Shown here: piece by piece, positions 45,841 to 58,654 of the stretch | How positions within the stretch are numbered: position 1 is the first letter of the stretch | Layout of the letters: each line of letters opens with the position of its first letter | NCBI GenBank assembly: GCA_963854835.1 | Contig: OY978525.1 | Location: 28,171,253-28,235,252, forward strand | Direction of reading: 5' to 3' | Source of the DNA: Megamerina dolium | Taxonomy: Eukaryota; Arthropoda; Insecta; Diptera; Megamerinidae | DNA: 64,000 nt | The notes under the pieces: generated by a model | Databases searched by the model: none | What the model saw: only the letters and a program-made list of their open reading frames with translations | What the model was told of the DNA's origin: nothing | Position numbers and translations under genes: made by a program

Positions 45841-47394
45841 AATCTGATTGATTAAGTCTTATGCTAAACACATACTACGCAACACTTTCCGTTTTTCTTA
45901 ATAAGTTTTTCTGCTTCCTCTATCTGTTCTCCAGACTGTATATTTTCCAATGCGATAGTAAAATTAATGGATTCATCATTCGAGTCTGTAGTTAGTAGAA
46001 TAGCTACCATAGGTAAGTAGCACCCAAATTAGTCAACTTTATGTATTCCCGTAATGTGTGTGCGTAGAAAAAATGTGTTAGCTAGAAAATCTTATAACAA
46101 AATTGAATGCAAAAAAAGCAGCAATAAAGATTAGAATAACAAATGAATTTATATGATGATAAATATAATAAAATTTCAATTTAACTTTTTAACTTACCCA
46201 ACTGCAGAGCATCTACGAGCTTATACTCTATATATGAGTAATTCTTATATTATTTTTTGTGCTTTACATTTTTTACTCATACATTTTTCATAACCTTCCA
46301 CTGAAGGTCAAAGAATCATGTATTACTAGAAAAAATTATTAAGAGGAAATAAGTGCAGACTTTTTTTTCATATTTTCGGGTGTTCACATAATGAAAACAG
46401 TCCACTCATTCGCTCGTTCACTTATGTTACGTACTCTAAACTGCCGTATATAAAATAGAATATGCCAAAGTTTTGAACGTTTCAAGTTGATTTAATTTGA
46501 TGAACTTTTAAATTTGCATCAATGTTAAACGATGAACTTCTCCATAATTTAACATATTTAGAACAATGTCAATGCAAATACCAGCCAGCCAGACATATTA
46601 TACACATAGGATAGAGCTATGAACACACACACACCCGCACACAGGCAACTTTGAATTGTAATTAACTTAAAGTCAGAGTAACAACAACATGGACATCATT
46701 TTCAGGCAACAATCAGTTTTCATCTATGCTATACTTGTACTACATTTTAGCTCAAACTTACCTCCACTCGAACTTAAAATCTTGTCGAATATTGAAACAA
46801 ATCTAATAGAAGAATGGGGAAACTAAAATGATGAAAAGAAAGCAAAGTGAAATGAAAGTCTGACAATCATTAAAATTTATCCCATGGGCAATTTTTGTGT
46901 ACACTCAAATAGAAGGCAGAGACGATATTGAATAAAAGTTTTAAATAAAATTTTAGGATATGATGATGGCGACGACGACGCCGACGATATAATAAATAGC
47001 ACTGACAATTCAAGACAAGCATATTTAGTAGGAAAGGACCACATAAATAGAATGGGTATGTGGATTGAACTAGCAGCAATAGAGGAAGGGATTGAGATAG
47101 GAAGAGAATGAAAGAGTTATATAAAATGGATATGCATAAATTTTAAATGAAAATGAAAATTCAATTTAAAAACGAAAGCATCGAAATCATGTATCATATA
47201 GTTATAGTTGCTTGGAAAAGCAATTGCCCCGTAAAGAAAAGCGGAATATTCATTTTGGTTTTGAAGTTGAAACTATTCTTTCAAATAAGAATTCTTTTTA
47301 TTTCAAGTTGTGCTGAAAAATTCACTTAAATTGAGCTTTAATACCAAATTTTACAACTTTATTTTTTCAAAGAGAATATTATAATTATAATTTA
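45841..47394. other. AT-rich stretch, no feature recognised
   Basis: A short GAC-type run near 46962-46988; otherwise nothing recognised. Confidence 0.5.
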
Positions 47395-48190
47395 TTGTTA
47401 TTTTAAAGATAATTTCATAATGCATCTCTCATAAGAGCTTTGATCCCAAAGGGTGAAAAATTCGACTAATCGATTTTTATACTCTCTTATTGATGCCAAT
47501 TTCTTAGCACTAAAAAAGTTTTGCAATGATAAAAATATATAGCAATCGCTTGGTGTCAAGCTAAAACTATAAGCTGGGTCCATTAAAACTTCCCAACCAA
47601 GATGCACTGTAGACCTGTGCGTCTTGGCTTTTTTCTTTGCTTATAGAACACAACATCTCTACAGTTGATCAATTCAGGCCGCTTTTGGTAAATTGCTCGC
47701 TTCCAACGGTCTCATTGTTAGCCACATGGAAGCAGCTCATGGTAGATTATTCCTTTGTAGTCCACCAAATGTCGAGTAAAACCTTCTTGGGAATTTGTTC
47801 CTGTTTGATCTCTATTTCATCCGCTTTACTGCGTTTTAAGCACGACTCTATTTTCTCTATATTGCTGTATGTAACCTATTGCTCATCCCAAGTCATCGAA
47901 TCAAAAATATATTGATTTTATTCAGTTTGGCAAAGGAACCACATGCATAATTTAGATTAATAATGTTTTTTTGTTTAACAGCCGATCTTTAGCTCCTAGA
48001 CCATGCTACGACTACTGACATGACGGCTTTTTTCCATAATCCCATGATTTTCTTGACATTTCCGACGACGGACTTACTTAGGCTACATGAATCTTTAATA
48101 TCAATATTGATGAAAGCTAATTTGCGTATAATTGTCTGTGACACTATCGGGACCATAAACCTCATTCTAAATTTCAAGCGCATGACTTAC
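47395..48190 (-). pseudogene. mariner (DD34D) transposase relic
   Basis: On the minus strand an N-terminal HTH trace (SVVGNVKKIMGLWKKAV near 48080-48020) is followed, after a gap, by EIEIKQEQIPKKVLLDIWW. Then, in shifted frames, come GIIYHELLPCG and RPELINCRDVVFY. The C-terminal ORF at 47607-47398 reads LGWEVLMDPAYS, then LTPSDCYIFLSLQNFFSAKK and IMKLSLK. It resembles the same mariner group as the 18545 relic but is older. No intact catalytic triad and no TIRs seen. Confidence 0.78.
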
Positions 48191-48763
48191 TTTTCCGCTT
48201 ATTTTTAGATATACCCTTTTTTATGATGATGAGTACGGGTGTGATGCCCTGATAATTACTCTGTATCCACTCTTAGATCAGGTAATTATAATAAGTTATC
48301 ATATTTATTTTCTCTTTAGACCACAGAATTACTAACCTATAGATGTTTAGAGCGCTATTTAACAGGCTCATAATAAAACGGGTTTCTTTTTGATAATTGG
48401 TCTAAAAAATTTATAATTGAATAAATTACAAATTTAGTGATGAAATATGATCCATAGACACGAATAAAAAATATTTATTTTACAATCTCAACCATATGTT
48501 TTTAATAGTTTTTCTTAAAACACAGATGAATATAATAAGCCAATTCATAATATTTTTGTATTGGTTTGATGAATATGAAAACTTTTCCCTAGAAAATTTG
48601 TCGAAACTCTTCAATTCTTTCTTATATAAAATAAATCTATTACACTCCCCTTTTTTCAACCTGATTCTATTATCATATTATTCTATTATTTTCCCCCAAA
48701 TAATGTTGCAACTTTTTTCCGACATCTCTTTAATATATGTTTGCTGTTTGCTGATGACCTATC

Positions 48764-48794
<31 letters not shown>

Positions 48795-49870
48795 AAAAAT
48801 AAAAGAAATTGAAAAAAAGGAAACAACAGATAACCGACACTTGAGGATGATTGCAATTGAAGCATACTTTTTGGCGAATAATACCATCAATTGCAAGCAC
48901 TATTTGGCATATTGTACGTGTGAATATGTACGCACATAACTATGTATATTCGAAATTCCATTTGGAAAAACTTTTGCATAAAATTTATTTGCTGTCAACA
49001 AGTTTGTCAACATTATTATTAGTCAAAATGGTCGAAAGTAATTCGTTGTCATTATCGTAGCAATTTTATTCTTTTTGTTTTTTTTTCCGTCTGTTGAAAA
49101 GAATTATCGTTATATATGTGCGTATGTAAATAAACATGTTTGATGATGATGGTGGTGATGATGATGATGATGATGATGATGGTGATTGTGTCATTTGTAA
49201 AAATATCTATGATTTTATGCTTGTTCTATCCCTTTTTTATTTGTTTTTAATTGAAATGACGCCAAAGTTTGTATGTTGCATATTTCATGGCGCTTATGTC
49301 ATGAGCTAAATTATTTACATCAGTGTGTTGCTTTAATGCATACATACATAACTACATACACACACACACATCCAAACAGAGTATTTACCATTGTATATTT
49401 TAATATAATAAAGCCTACAAATATGTATACTTAATTTATTGCATTTAGCATAACTTTAGGCGCATCATATTTAAATTTACATAAATGTAAATATTGTCAA
49501 TTTTGAATTATCATCGAATAATGGAGTATTTATTGTTTATGCATAAAATTCCTGCATTATCACAATCTCCTAAAACTATACTTACATACCAGTAGGTAAT
49601 AATTCAATATTTATGGTCGTTTAAATATCATAAGCTTTATATTGTACATTAGTTGCTCTATTCTACAATATTTTATGTCCCAATATGCACATTGATTTTA
49701 ATGCAATTAAATACTCATATGCAATATAAAACACTAACGATATTATGAATAAACTATTGACATAAGCAAATTTTATTAAATTTGTGTATGATCTGAATTT
49801 GTTGCTTATTTAGTGTGTAGCGTAAAATCGTTTAGCATTTCCACATATATGAGAATTATTATGTATGTAG
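48191..49870. other. AT-rich stretch with poly(A) and (GAT)n tracts
   Basis: A29 at 48764-48792 and (GAT)n at 49141-49187. The open frame over the A-run encodes only a lysine run and is not a gene. Confidence 0.6.
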
Positions 49871-49875
49871 AAGGT

Positions 49876-50100
49876 ATATGGGTGCCGTAGCTCAGTGGTT
49901 AGTGTATTGGCCTTCTGATCTGTAGGTCGTGGTTCAATCCCCGGCTGAAGCATAACAAATTTAATATCGAAAAGATTTTTCTTTCGAACGGTACCCACCT
50001 GTTGGTAAGCAATTGGCAATTCTTCCAGCAGTAAAAATTTGCCATGGAAAAGCTTCTAAAAGAACTCTGTGACAAAGCTCAGAAAAAGTGATGTCAGAAA
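49876..50100 (+). mobile_element. tRNA-derived SINE, 3'-truncated copy
   Basis: Intact head (gccgtagctcagtggttag; ggttcaatccc) and body up to agaaaaagtgatgtcag, after which the similarity stops. The tail is missing. Confidence 0.9.
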
Positions 50101-50358
50101 AAGTGATTTTTTGCAACTCTGAAACTTTAAATAACAGCGTGAATTTTTGGAAAAATTTGTCTTAAGAAATCCGGCTTTTTTTTAGTTGATAAATGGTTTT
50201 AAAATAAAAGTACCTAGGTACTGGATTTTCATATAATTTAATTAGCAGAAATTTGTTCTCTTCCATCTTGTTATGTGAATTAAATTCAAATCATACTATA
50301 GCATATGAAACGTAATTGTTTCAAGAAAATAATAGTTTTTTCTCTTAATTTTACATTA

Positions 50359-50940
50359 CTTACTTACTTATGTGGCCATAACAACCGAATATCGGTTTAG
50401 GCCAAAAATAACATGCTTCGCCAGCCATATCTGTTCTTCGCTAGCTGGCGCCAGTTAGAAATTCCAAGCGCCGTCAGTTTCTTCAGCACTTGGTCCTTCC
50501 ATCGGAGGTTAGGTCTTCCTTTTCTGCGTCGTCCTTCAACGGGTTCCGAATATAACACTTTCTTATCTGGAGCGTGTTCTTCCATTCGCGCAACATGACC
50601 TAGCCAGCGCAAGCGCTGGATTTTGATGCGCTTTACTATGTCAATATCAGCATACAGCTTGCACAGCTCATGGTTGTACCACCAACGCAAATAGGTTCAA
50701 AGATCTTGGGTAGGACTTTTCTCTCGAAAACCCCAAGCATTCGCTCATCCGAGATGGAAATTGTCCAGACTTCAGCGCCATATGTTAGGACAGGCATGAT
50801 GAGAGATTTGTAGAGTGTAGTTTTCGTTCTTCAAGAGAGGGCTCGAATTCTCAATTGCCTACTCAGTCCAAACTAACACCTGTTAGCAAGAGATATCCTA
50901 CGCATGATCTCCAGGCTGACGTCATTACAGTTGTTGATGC
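50359..50940 (-). mobile_element. RTE-type LINE copy C, short 5'-truncated insertion
   Basis: The 3' tail (cttacttacttatgtggcc on this strand) leads into the shared C-terminal coding region. Homology ends at ttgttgatgc. Flanks taattttacatta (50346-50358) and taattttatatta (50941-50953) form a 13-bp TSD with one mismatch. It is the shortest RTE copy with both ends defined. Confidence 0.93.
50397..50690 (-). pseudogene. RTE ORF C-terminal remnant
   Basis: A 97-codon frame: WYNHELCKLYADIDIVKRI, then IQRLRWLGHVARMEEHAP, KKVLYSEPVEGRRRKGRPNL and ISNWRQLAKNRYGW. It corresponds to the region downstream of the RT in RTE elements. The upstream part (50700-50940) is out of frame. It is not expected to encode a functional protein. 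Confidence 0.88.
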
Positions 50941-50953
50941 TAATTTTATATTA

Positions 50954-51694
50954 ACCATCTAATTTTTATCTCTTCGTCCAATAGCCTAAATTACTCTTAC
51001 TTATATTTCAATACAAAAGTTTTTCTCAAAAACCCATTTTAACTTATTCTCTATATCCTTCCCATTATTCTCCTCCACAATAAAGAAATTACTTCTCTGC
51101 TCAACTATAAAATTGAAAATTTTCCCTCATTACGTTTCCTACTTTGTGTTGAAAAATTTTAAATACGAGAATTAAAACTTTTTGGAGTTTACTTTTCACG
51201 GAAATGGTTTTGGTCTGAACTGAACTTTTGCGCAATTATTTATATTGCGAATATTTTTAATAATGCGAAAAATTGAAAAATCCTTTTTTTTGGTTTTTTT
51301 TTGTTGCGAAAAATCTAAACATATTTTGAATGTTTTATACGATGCATTTCCTATTATTTCATACCCATACATACTACAATATATGTATGTAGGTAATACG
51401 TGCACATTTCTATGCATTAAATTTCCAATGAGAATATTTAAGTGGAATCGTTTCGCTTATTTACTTCAGTATATATTTATTCTGATTTTTTTTTGTTTTT
51501 GCTGAATCTACTATGTATTTTGAACTTTATTGTTAATGATTTTTAATATTCCCCACATGCACACACATGATGCTTTCGTAGTAATTTCCCTTTGCAAGTG
51601 CATATTTGTGTACATAACATATTTGTAAAAAATATGAATAATGTATATAATGCTATATAGTTTACGCTATAAGTTTAAATTTATATGAATGATA
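50954..51694. other. no feature recognised
   Basis: AT-rich sequence without recognised features. Confidence 0.45.
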
Positions 51695-54330
51695 GGTTTA
51701 GGTTAGGTTAGGTTAGTGTGGCCGTCCTCTCCATTAGATAGAGCGCACGTAGGCCAGATACCACGCGGATATTCCATTTACATATTCACTCGTTGAACCA
51801 ATCTGAGTTTTTAATAAATATTAGGAGGTTGTTAACCTCAACCTGTGATATTTCACATAGGTCGAAATGTCTAGTCTATTTTGGTAAGTAAGTTTACGTG
51901 TGAGTTTCCCACTAATTTTAGGCCACTGCAATTTCGCCGTCCTACAGATGGGTGTACCCGTCTATCTTTTTTGAAAGGCGTTGAGGGTTAGTACCTCCAA
52001 TCTATGCTTAAATGTGGCAATAGGAATCCCTAAATCTGTATTAGCTGCAGATAAGGCCTCCTTTGTGCCCTTCCTTGCCAGTTCATCTGTTTGCAGTTAC
52101 CTCGTATACCTCAGGCCCAGGCACCCAGCACAGAAGAATTTTATGCTGCTCTGCAATCTCATCGAGAGATCTGCGGCAGTCAAGAATGGTCTTAGATTTA
52201 ACAAGAATGGAGTTCAGGGCTTTGATAGCAGCTTGGCTATCACTCAAGATACAAATCTCTGCGAGAGACAGTGTTCTGCTTGACTCAAGTGAGTGCAGTA
52301 TTAATAGCTTTTACTTCTGCCTGAAACACACGACATTGGTCAGGCAGGCGGAATGAGATATTAAGGTTGAGATCTTCCGAGTATACACCCCCTCCCACCC
52401 TTCCATCCAGTTTTGAACCGCCAGTAAAGATGAGAGTAGAGAGTGGCGGAGGTCCTCTTGTTTCCCAGGCGTACCTGTCAGGCAAGAAAATTTGGAATTT
52501 CCGTTCAAATGCGTAAATGGGGTTGACGTAATCAAGAGATGTTTCGATATTGTACTGACCGAGAATACTTGCATGTCCAAAGGGCTTTGGTGCCCAGAGG
52601 TGCAAGCCTTTGAGTCATATTACCGAGTTTGCCGCCATCTGTTTCCCTAATAAATCGAGTGGCGTGCAATGAAGAAGCGCTTCTAGTGCTAACGTTGGTG
52701 TTGTTCTGAGTGCTCCCGTGATTAGTAAACTTGCCGTTCTTTGTATTCTTTCCAAAGGTTTGATATGAGAAGATTTAGCGAGTGCAGTCCACCAGGCTAG
52801 GACCCCATATAAGAGTATTGGCCTTATAACCGCTTTGTAAATCCAGTACACAATGTTAGGTTGCATTCCCCAGCTTTTACCAATTGCCCTTCTACAGGCA
52901 TAGAGTGCAGTTCTGGCTTTTTCAACCCTATTGATAAAATTTTTCTTAATTTAATTTTCGGTCTAGAACTATACCTAGACATCGAGTTTATTCTTTCAAT
53001 ATTACCGGGACCCCATTTAAACTGGCGGGGCTTAAGGGTGGCGGTTTGTGCTTAGTGGAGAATAAAATAAGCTCCGTTTTCTATGGGTTTGCATTTAAAC
53101 CACTATCCCTAGCCAATCTAGATAGGGTGTTGAGATTTAATTGAATTATGTCTCTAAAGATCCGTTTCAGCTACGGAAGGACCTGCTTGGCCACTTAATG
53201 TAGCTGCGCTGGGATGATCTTGTCCAGTTCAGGTGATTTGTAGGGCTTGAACGAGTTTATCGCCCAAGTAATCTTTTCCGTTGTGAATATAGAGAAAGTT
53301 TCGGCAGAAGTTGTGGTCAAGATTCCATCTGGCTTTACCAGAGCACTTGGAGTATGGGGGGCTTTGGATAGGACTTTCCTAAGTCTAGAGGCCTCAGAGG
53401 TATGTTCTATATCGCCACAGAAGCTCCTTCAGGATTATCTTTGACATTTCCTAAGGTCGTATTTGTATTTTCTGAGGCCGATTTATAACCTGCCCTATCA
53501 AGGTCTAGATGAGAGCTTTTGGCTCTATTGAAGGGCTTGCGGCATTCTTTTTTTGAAAAGGCCGAGTTCAGGGTTCCACCATGGGGGTTTTTGCTTCCTC
53601 TATTTTTTTCGTTTTGGACATAACAATTTAAAAGCCCTATTTAGAGTTCTAGTAAGGCATCGGACTGTGGTGTCTACGTGGTTTGTGCTAGTTAGTGCGC
53701 TATGTGATTTCGGAAGGTTGGAGCTAACTAGCTCCCTAAAGCGGGCCCAGTTTGTCTTTTTAGGGTTTCTAAAGACTGCTGGGGTTGGAGGCTTGTGATC
53801 TATAGCAAACTGTATGTACCTGATGACCTGATATAATACCTTCCAGTTTTTTATATGGTCTATAATGCCTTCGGGGGCAAGGGTAATATCTAGAACTTCA
53901 TGTCTGTTTTTTGTTATAAAGGTGGGAATTTCGGCCCTATTACACACTGCCAGCTTTGTTGTAAGGATATAATTAAACAGTGACTCACCTCTGTCATTGA
54001 TATCCCTGCTTCCCCAAATCGTGTGGTGCGCGTTGGCGTCGCATGATAGTATAAGCTCCGTTTGGGATTTATGGGCATCTTCCGTCAGACGCTTTATGTT
54101 ATTTGGAGGTGGTGGTTCCTGGTGGTCGTACATTCTATGCACATACCACTGTTGCATCCAAATTGCTGTAATTACAGAGTAAGGGAAAAGTTATTGAATT
54201 CTACTGTACTGTACTTTGGTGTCCCCAGTCTGTACTTTGGTGTCCCCAGTCCACAAACCATGTTCCCTACGGTCCACGGTTCTTGAATGAGAACGATATC
54301 CTCTCCGTCGGATTCCAAATATTTAATATT
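51695..54330 (-). mobile_element. LOA/I-group LINE relic with RNase H, 3' end (AACCT)n
   Basis: On the minus strand, decayed endonuclease, RT and RNase H domains end at a 3' tail that reads ggtttaggttaggttaggtt on this strand. The element is internally deleted, with the RT core missing between ~53160 and ~53120. Its 5' end is truncated inside the endonuclease (trace of EPWTVGN near 54280). Confidence 0.85.
51740..54300 (-). pseudogene. LOA/I-group LINE ORF2 relic (endonuclease, RT remnant, RNase H)
   Basis: The endonuclease fragment (54157-53600) has ELILSCDANAHHTIWGSRDI, then FNYILTTKLAVCNR and EVLDITLA. The pre-RT region has a trace of INSFKPYKSPELDKIIPAQL near 53250. The RT palm with its catalytic Asp pair is deleted. 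The thumb part resumes as LARDSGLNANP, then YWIYKAVIRPILLYGVLAWW and PLERIQRTASLLITGALRTT (52866-52615). RNase H follows at 52605-52285: LIFTGGSKLDGRVGGGVYSE, then SFRLPDQCRVFQAEVKAIN, where the usual TDGS is TGGS. Frameshifts and stops throughout. RNase H content and endonuclease wording fit LOA/Bilbo-like LINEs; the exact clade is inferred. Confidence 0.83.
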
Positions 54331-54419
54331 TATATATTATTCCAAAACATTTCCGTTTTCAATGCAGTGCAATATAATAGTATATATACAGTATCTTTCA
54401 AATTATAAAAAAGCAATAT

Positions 54420-55470
54420 TTTTGTGAAAAAACTGATAATTTTATTTTAATCCAAAGTAGAAACTCTGAGGTTAGTAATGGAATACAAAATCCACCAAAT
54501 GTCCGCCGTGACTCTTCTTTCATATGGCCATTCTTTAGATGCAAATTTTTCTCACATTTTCACATAATTGTAGCTGTATCTCGCGAAGAAAAGCTCTATG
54601 TTGTGTTTGAGTACTTCAATATTTGCTGGAGCATTGGCGTAGACTTTATCTTTAACGTGGCCCCAAAGAAAAAAGTCTAATGGTGTTAAGTTTCACGATC
54701 TATGGGGCCACTGCAGATCTTCACTTCGAGAAATCACACGTCTAGGAAATTTTTCACGTAGTATAGCTATTGTTTCACTAGCTGCATGGATATGGGGCCG
54801 TCCTGCTGAAAATAACGTTATCCACATCCATAGCGTCAATTTCAGGTCAAAAAGTCAGTCAATATCGTTCGGTAGAGTAATCCATTCACTGAAACGGTCG
54901 CACTAGCATCATTTTCAAAAAATATGACCCAATAAACCCGTCACTCCAAAAACCGCATCAAACTGTCACTCGTTGTGGATATAGATGTTGTTCGACCTAT
55001 TTCTCTTGGGTTTTTGGACCCCAAATGCGACAGTTTTACTTATTCACGTACCCGGACAGATCAAAATGATCCTCATCACTCAGAATAATTTTGTTTGAGA
55101 AATCATGATCTTCTTCATGCATTTCCAGCACCCAATGTTTCATTTCCAGCGAATGTATGTCATTTTCCATAGTCTAAATTCTTTAATTCTTGCGTCGACT
55201 GTACCTTATAAATATGTAGGTCAAGATCTTTATGTAAAATACGGCGCAAGGTGGTTTTGGATAGTACAATTCCTGTGCCTTGAAAATGTGATAAATCTGG
55301 GTTTTAAGCCACACCCACAGCTACAGCTGCGATATTTTCAATTGACCTAGCCGGACGAACACGAGTTGAAGTCTTTAAATTACTAACATGTCCGAGACGT
55401 TTGAATTTATCAATTAATTTCACAATAACATAATGCGAGAAGGCGCTTGATGATGGCCAAAAACAGTACG
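54420..55470 (-). pseudogene. DD41D-type mariner transposase relic
   Basis: On the minus strand, in alternating frames: SDEDHFDLSGYVNKQNCRIW, then FWSDGFIGSYFFENDASATV, FQQDGPI in place of QQDGAT, then a degraded stretch, FFFGATLK, VYANAPANIEVL, FFAREAY and CEKFASKEWPYER. The wording parallels the rosa-like transposase at 26865 but it is a distinct lineage. Several stops and frameshifts. The N-terminal part near 55300-55450 is poorly preserved. TIRs were not identified. Confidence 0.78.
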
Positions 55471-55554
55471 AACTTTATGAATCGTGTTCGCAATTTTTTC
55501 GTCGTTTTTGTAGTGAATTTTCACTATTACAATTGTACGAGCATGTACAACAAG

Positions 55555-55720
55555 AGTATACACTCTTGTTTCGACATCATTGTAGAAATGTTTGCCCAAA
55601 TTTTTGCAACAATGTCGAAAATGTCAATTTATACATTTTTGTTTCGACACTATTGTAGAAATATTTGCCAAAATTTGAATTCATACATTTTTGTTTCGGC
55701 ATTATTGGAACAACTTTTTT
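55555..55720 (+). repeat. short tandem repeat, ~55-70-bp units
   Basis: Three units share cttgtttcgacatcattgta, or tttttgtttcgacactattg with tagaaatatttgcc. The last unit is partial and has tttcggcattattgg. Confidence 0.75.
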
Positions 55721-55739
55721 GTAATAATATAAATATAAT

Positions 55740-58345
55740 ATTTAATTCCTCGCAATAATGCAATCTTTTTTTGAAGTTAAGTTATTTCGTATTTATTCAC
55801 GTGGCAATCTATACATTTTATCATAATCTATCATTACTGTTTACAATAGGGTTAAGGAGTTTAAATCTGGCTGTGTTGATCCACAAGACGGACGACAAAT
55901 AGACACTATTCCGAATATGTAAGTGTTGTTATTGGGGTCAGCAAGTGGTAAATAAAGAAACCAATTCCGTTTGGTTTAACATTAACTAAGAGTAACTCAT
56001 TGTTTTACTGGCGCAGATTTAAGAATTGTTTATAAATTCTAGCTAAGTTAGTCTGTGTAATTTTTTATTATGAATTTAATTTTCTATTCTATTATAAGTA
56101 ATTTAGACTAAAATTTCTTATAACTACATTCAGATGTTCCGTTCTCTAATCGGAGTTAGTTCAAAAGATAGTTCGAATAATAATAAATCGAAGAAATAAT
56201 TGTTTATCATTTGATGCATAACAAAGTTAAGCTAAAATCTGTTCATTTGTACCTAACATTTATATCTACACAATGCTATGTTGTATAAATGTGTATGCTT
56301 CAATAAGAAGTAATGGAGAAAAAAACTTTTTTAATATGTGCTTACCTACCAAGCTTAACAAATTAAAACACAAATTAATTATGCAATTTATTAATTATGA
56401 AATACATAAATAAAAGTGACAACAAATGTGGAAAAGGAGAGAAAAACGAAGCAGAATATAAAAAGTTCTTAAAGCAGCAGAAATAAATGAAAGCTATAAC
56501 ATCAACTTATACATAACTGTTATACATAAGAACATTAAGTTGATAATATCATAAAAAAAAAGAAACAAATAAATAAACAAAAAGTAAAGCAAACAGAAAT
56601 ACTAAATAAAAGAAACAACTGAAAAAAAGGAGAAAAAGAAAACAAAATAGGAAGAACATTGTTATCCGCAGTCCATGTTTAACAACTTGTTGAGCAACAT
56701 AGTTTAGTTGAAAATTGGATGTATGAATATTATCAGTATTCTCATGTGATTGGTTGGCAACAATTGGTAATAACATTTGTGATGAATGTTAAACAGAATA
56801 TGGTATGCGAGTGTTAATATAGTATACCTATTAATTATATCAACTTTGAGAATTACCACATATTTCTTTATTTTACCGTTATTTCCGATTATCATTTTTA
56901 ACAGAAAAACAATAGTGTTAAAAATTTGTCCAACACTTATTTCAGTCAGTGAGATCATTTTTTCTTGTTTTTTAGCAAGTTAACAAATTGCGCATTCTAA
57001 TGATATTCTATGACGCTGCAATATGTTTGAATATTTAATTCTATACAGTACTGATTGTTTTACCCATTTTTGATTCGATTATTAATTGTTGAAGTAATTG
57101 ATTGAACGAAAACTGCAGAACTAAGCTAAGTTAAGAGTTTTTCAGTTTTTGCTACTTGCTGGTACCTCATTCTAAAAGAAAAAACTTTCGCCAACCATTT
57201 CAAAAGTAGTTAAAAACAAACTTTCATAGCTATAGTTAAGTATTTGCCATTTTCTACAACATTTCTACAACATACTGATGCTCACTTTTTCGTTTTTTAA
57301 AAGTTCATTTGATTTTGCTTTTTTGTATTCTTCTCCTTATTATTGTCCTTTTACCAGTTATTTGTAATACTATATTGCTCTTGTTGCTCTTGCCTATTTT
57401 GCAGTTCTCTCTGGCCACTTTCATACCATTTTTATTGCAGTGGTACCTTTTTAAAACTTCGCTGAATGAAAAATTGTTTAACAAAACGAGGCGATGAAAA
57501 CATTGGTGCAGATCGCGATGAATAAAAAGAAGTAGAAGCAATGAAAATAAGAATAAACATGTAATAAATACAAAAAGGCTATGGAAAATAATTACGAAAG
57601 GGATACCCATTAAAAGTGAAAATAGGGGAAAAAGTGAAAATTTTCTGTAGCGTTTACAACACTGTTTACCATACGCTGTAGCGTATTGAACTGCTGAAAC
57701 TTGGACTCTAGTTCCTATTAATAGATTTAATTATTATCTATTCCGATTTAAACTAAATGAGAATTATTGCAAATATGATATGTTTAGATTTCCACATTTC
57801 AATGCAATACCATAAACATATTTTTGAAAGAGATGCATGAAAAAGCTTGGAAAAGTGATGTCGCTAGAGTTCTAGCACATTGTTTAAACTTAACATAAAC
57901 TTTATTTTCTGGTACAACATTTTATCACAAACTGAAACTAGCTCTAAAGATAACTAGTTACGAATTACTCATATGCTGATATACTCGTATAATTATGTGT
58001 ATTGGTATATATTGATAATAGCAAAACTTTTAATAACAAAACAAAACAGCAATCGAAACTCACAATCTAGCTATTAATGTTAATGAAAATTAAAGTTCAA
58101 CTTAGAATTGCCAAGGAGATAAATTAGAAGTTCATCTACAGGTTGATTTGTTGAAATACCCAAAAGAGCCAAAGAGCCTCTTTTCATTTTTATTTGATAT
58201 TTTTCCTTGTTTCTTTTTTTTATTTTTGTATTTATTTTAATTTAAATCGACTTTTCGTCTGTTGTACAATACTAATTGGGTACTAATAGGAATTTTTTTT
58301 CTGAAGCGAAAAAGTACAAAAAGTATTATTTCGAAAATACTTAGC
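55740..58345. other. AT-rich stretch, no clear gene
   Basis: Includes a tiny SINE-like patch near 57838-57875 (aaagcttggaaaagtgatgt, then cgctagagttctagcac). Nothing else recognised. Confidence 0.5.
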
Positions 58346-58349
58346 GTAT

Positions 58350-58560
58350 TGTGAGAATTCGAAGAACGGAGACTAAACTCCACAAGTTGCTTATCATGCC
58401 TCTCCTTACTTATGACGCTGAAGCCTTGACGCTTTTCATTTTAGATGAGAGGATGCTTGGATTTTTGTAGGTAATATTTTTGGAGGCATTTGAATTAGTG
58501 TCAAGTATCGAATAGAGTACAATAATGAGCTGTGCAGAACATTTGGAACATTCTCGGACA
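58350..58560 (+). mobile_element. ancient RTE-type LINE relic, left part
   Basis: cgaagaacggagactaaact, then atgcctctccttacttatga and gatgagaggatgcttgga align in order with 35493-35590 of the RTE copy, with many substitutions. The similarity ends near 58545. Confidence 0.7.
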
Positions 58561-58654
58561 TTTTCTAACATATCTATTGAGGTTTTTTTGTCAAACTGTT
58601 TAAATCGTAGTAAAAATTAACATAAGGGGTATTTTTCTTATGTTCTTTATATAA

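Noticed and set aside
48496..48939. 147-codon ORF with a lysine run
   Set aside because: The run is a translated A29 tract; the rest is Ile/Phe/Leu-rich AT-driven sequence with no domain.
51695..51716. Telomeric repeat block
   Set aside because: Only three to four units, interstitial, and at the expected 3' end of a LINE.
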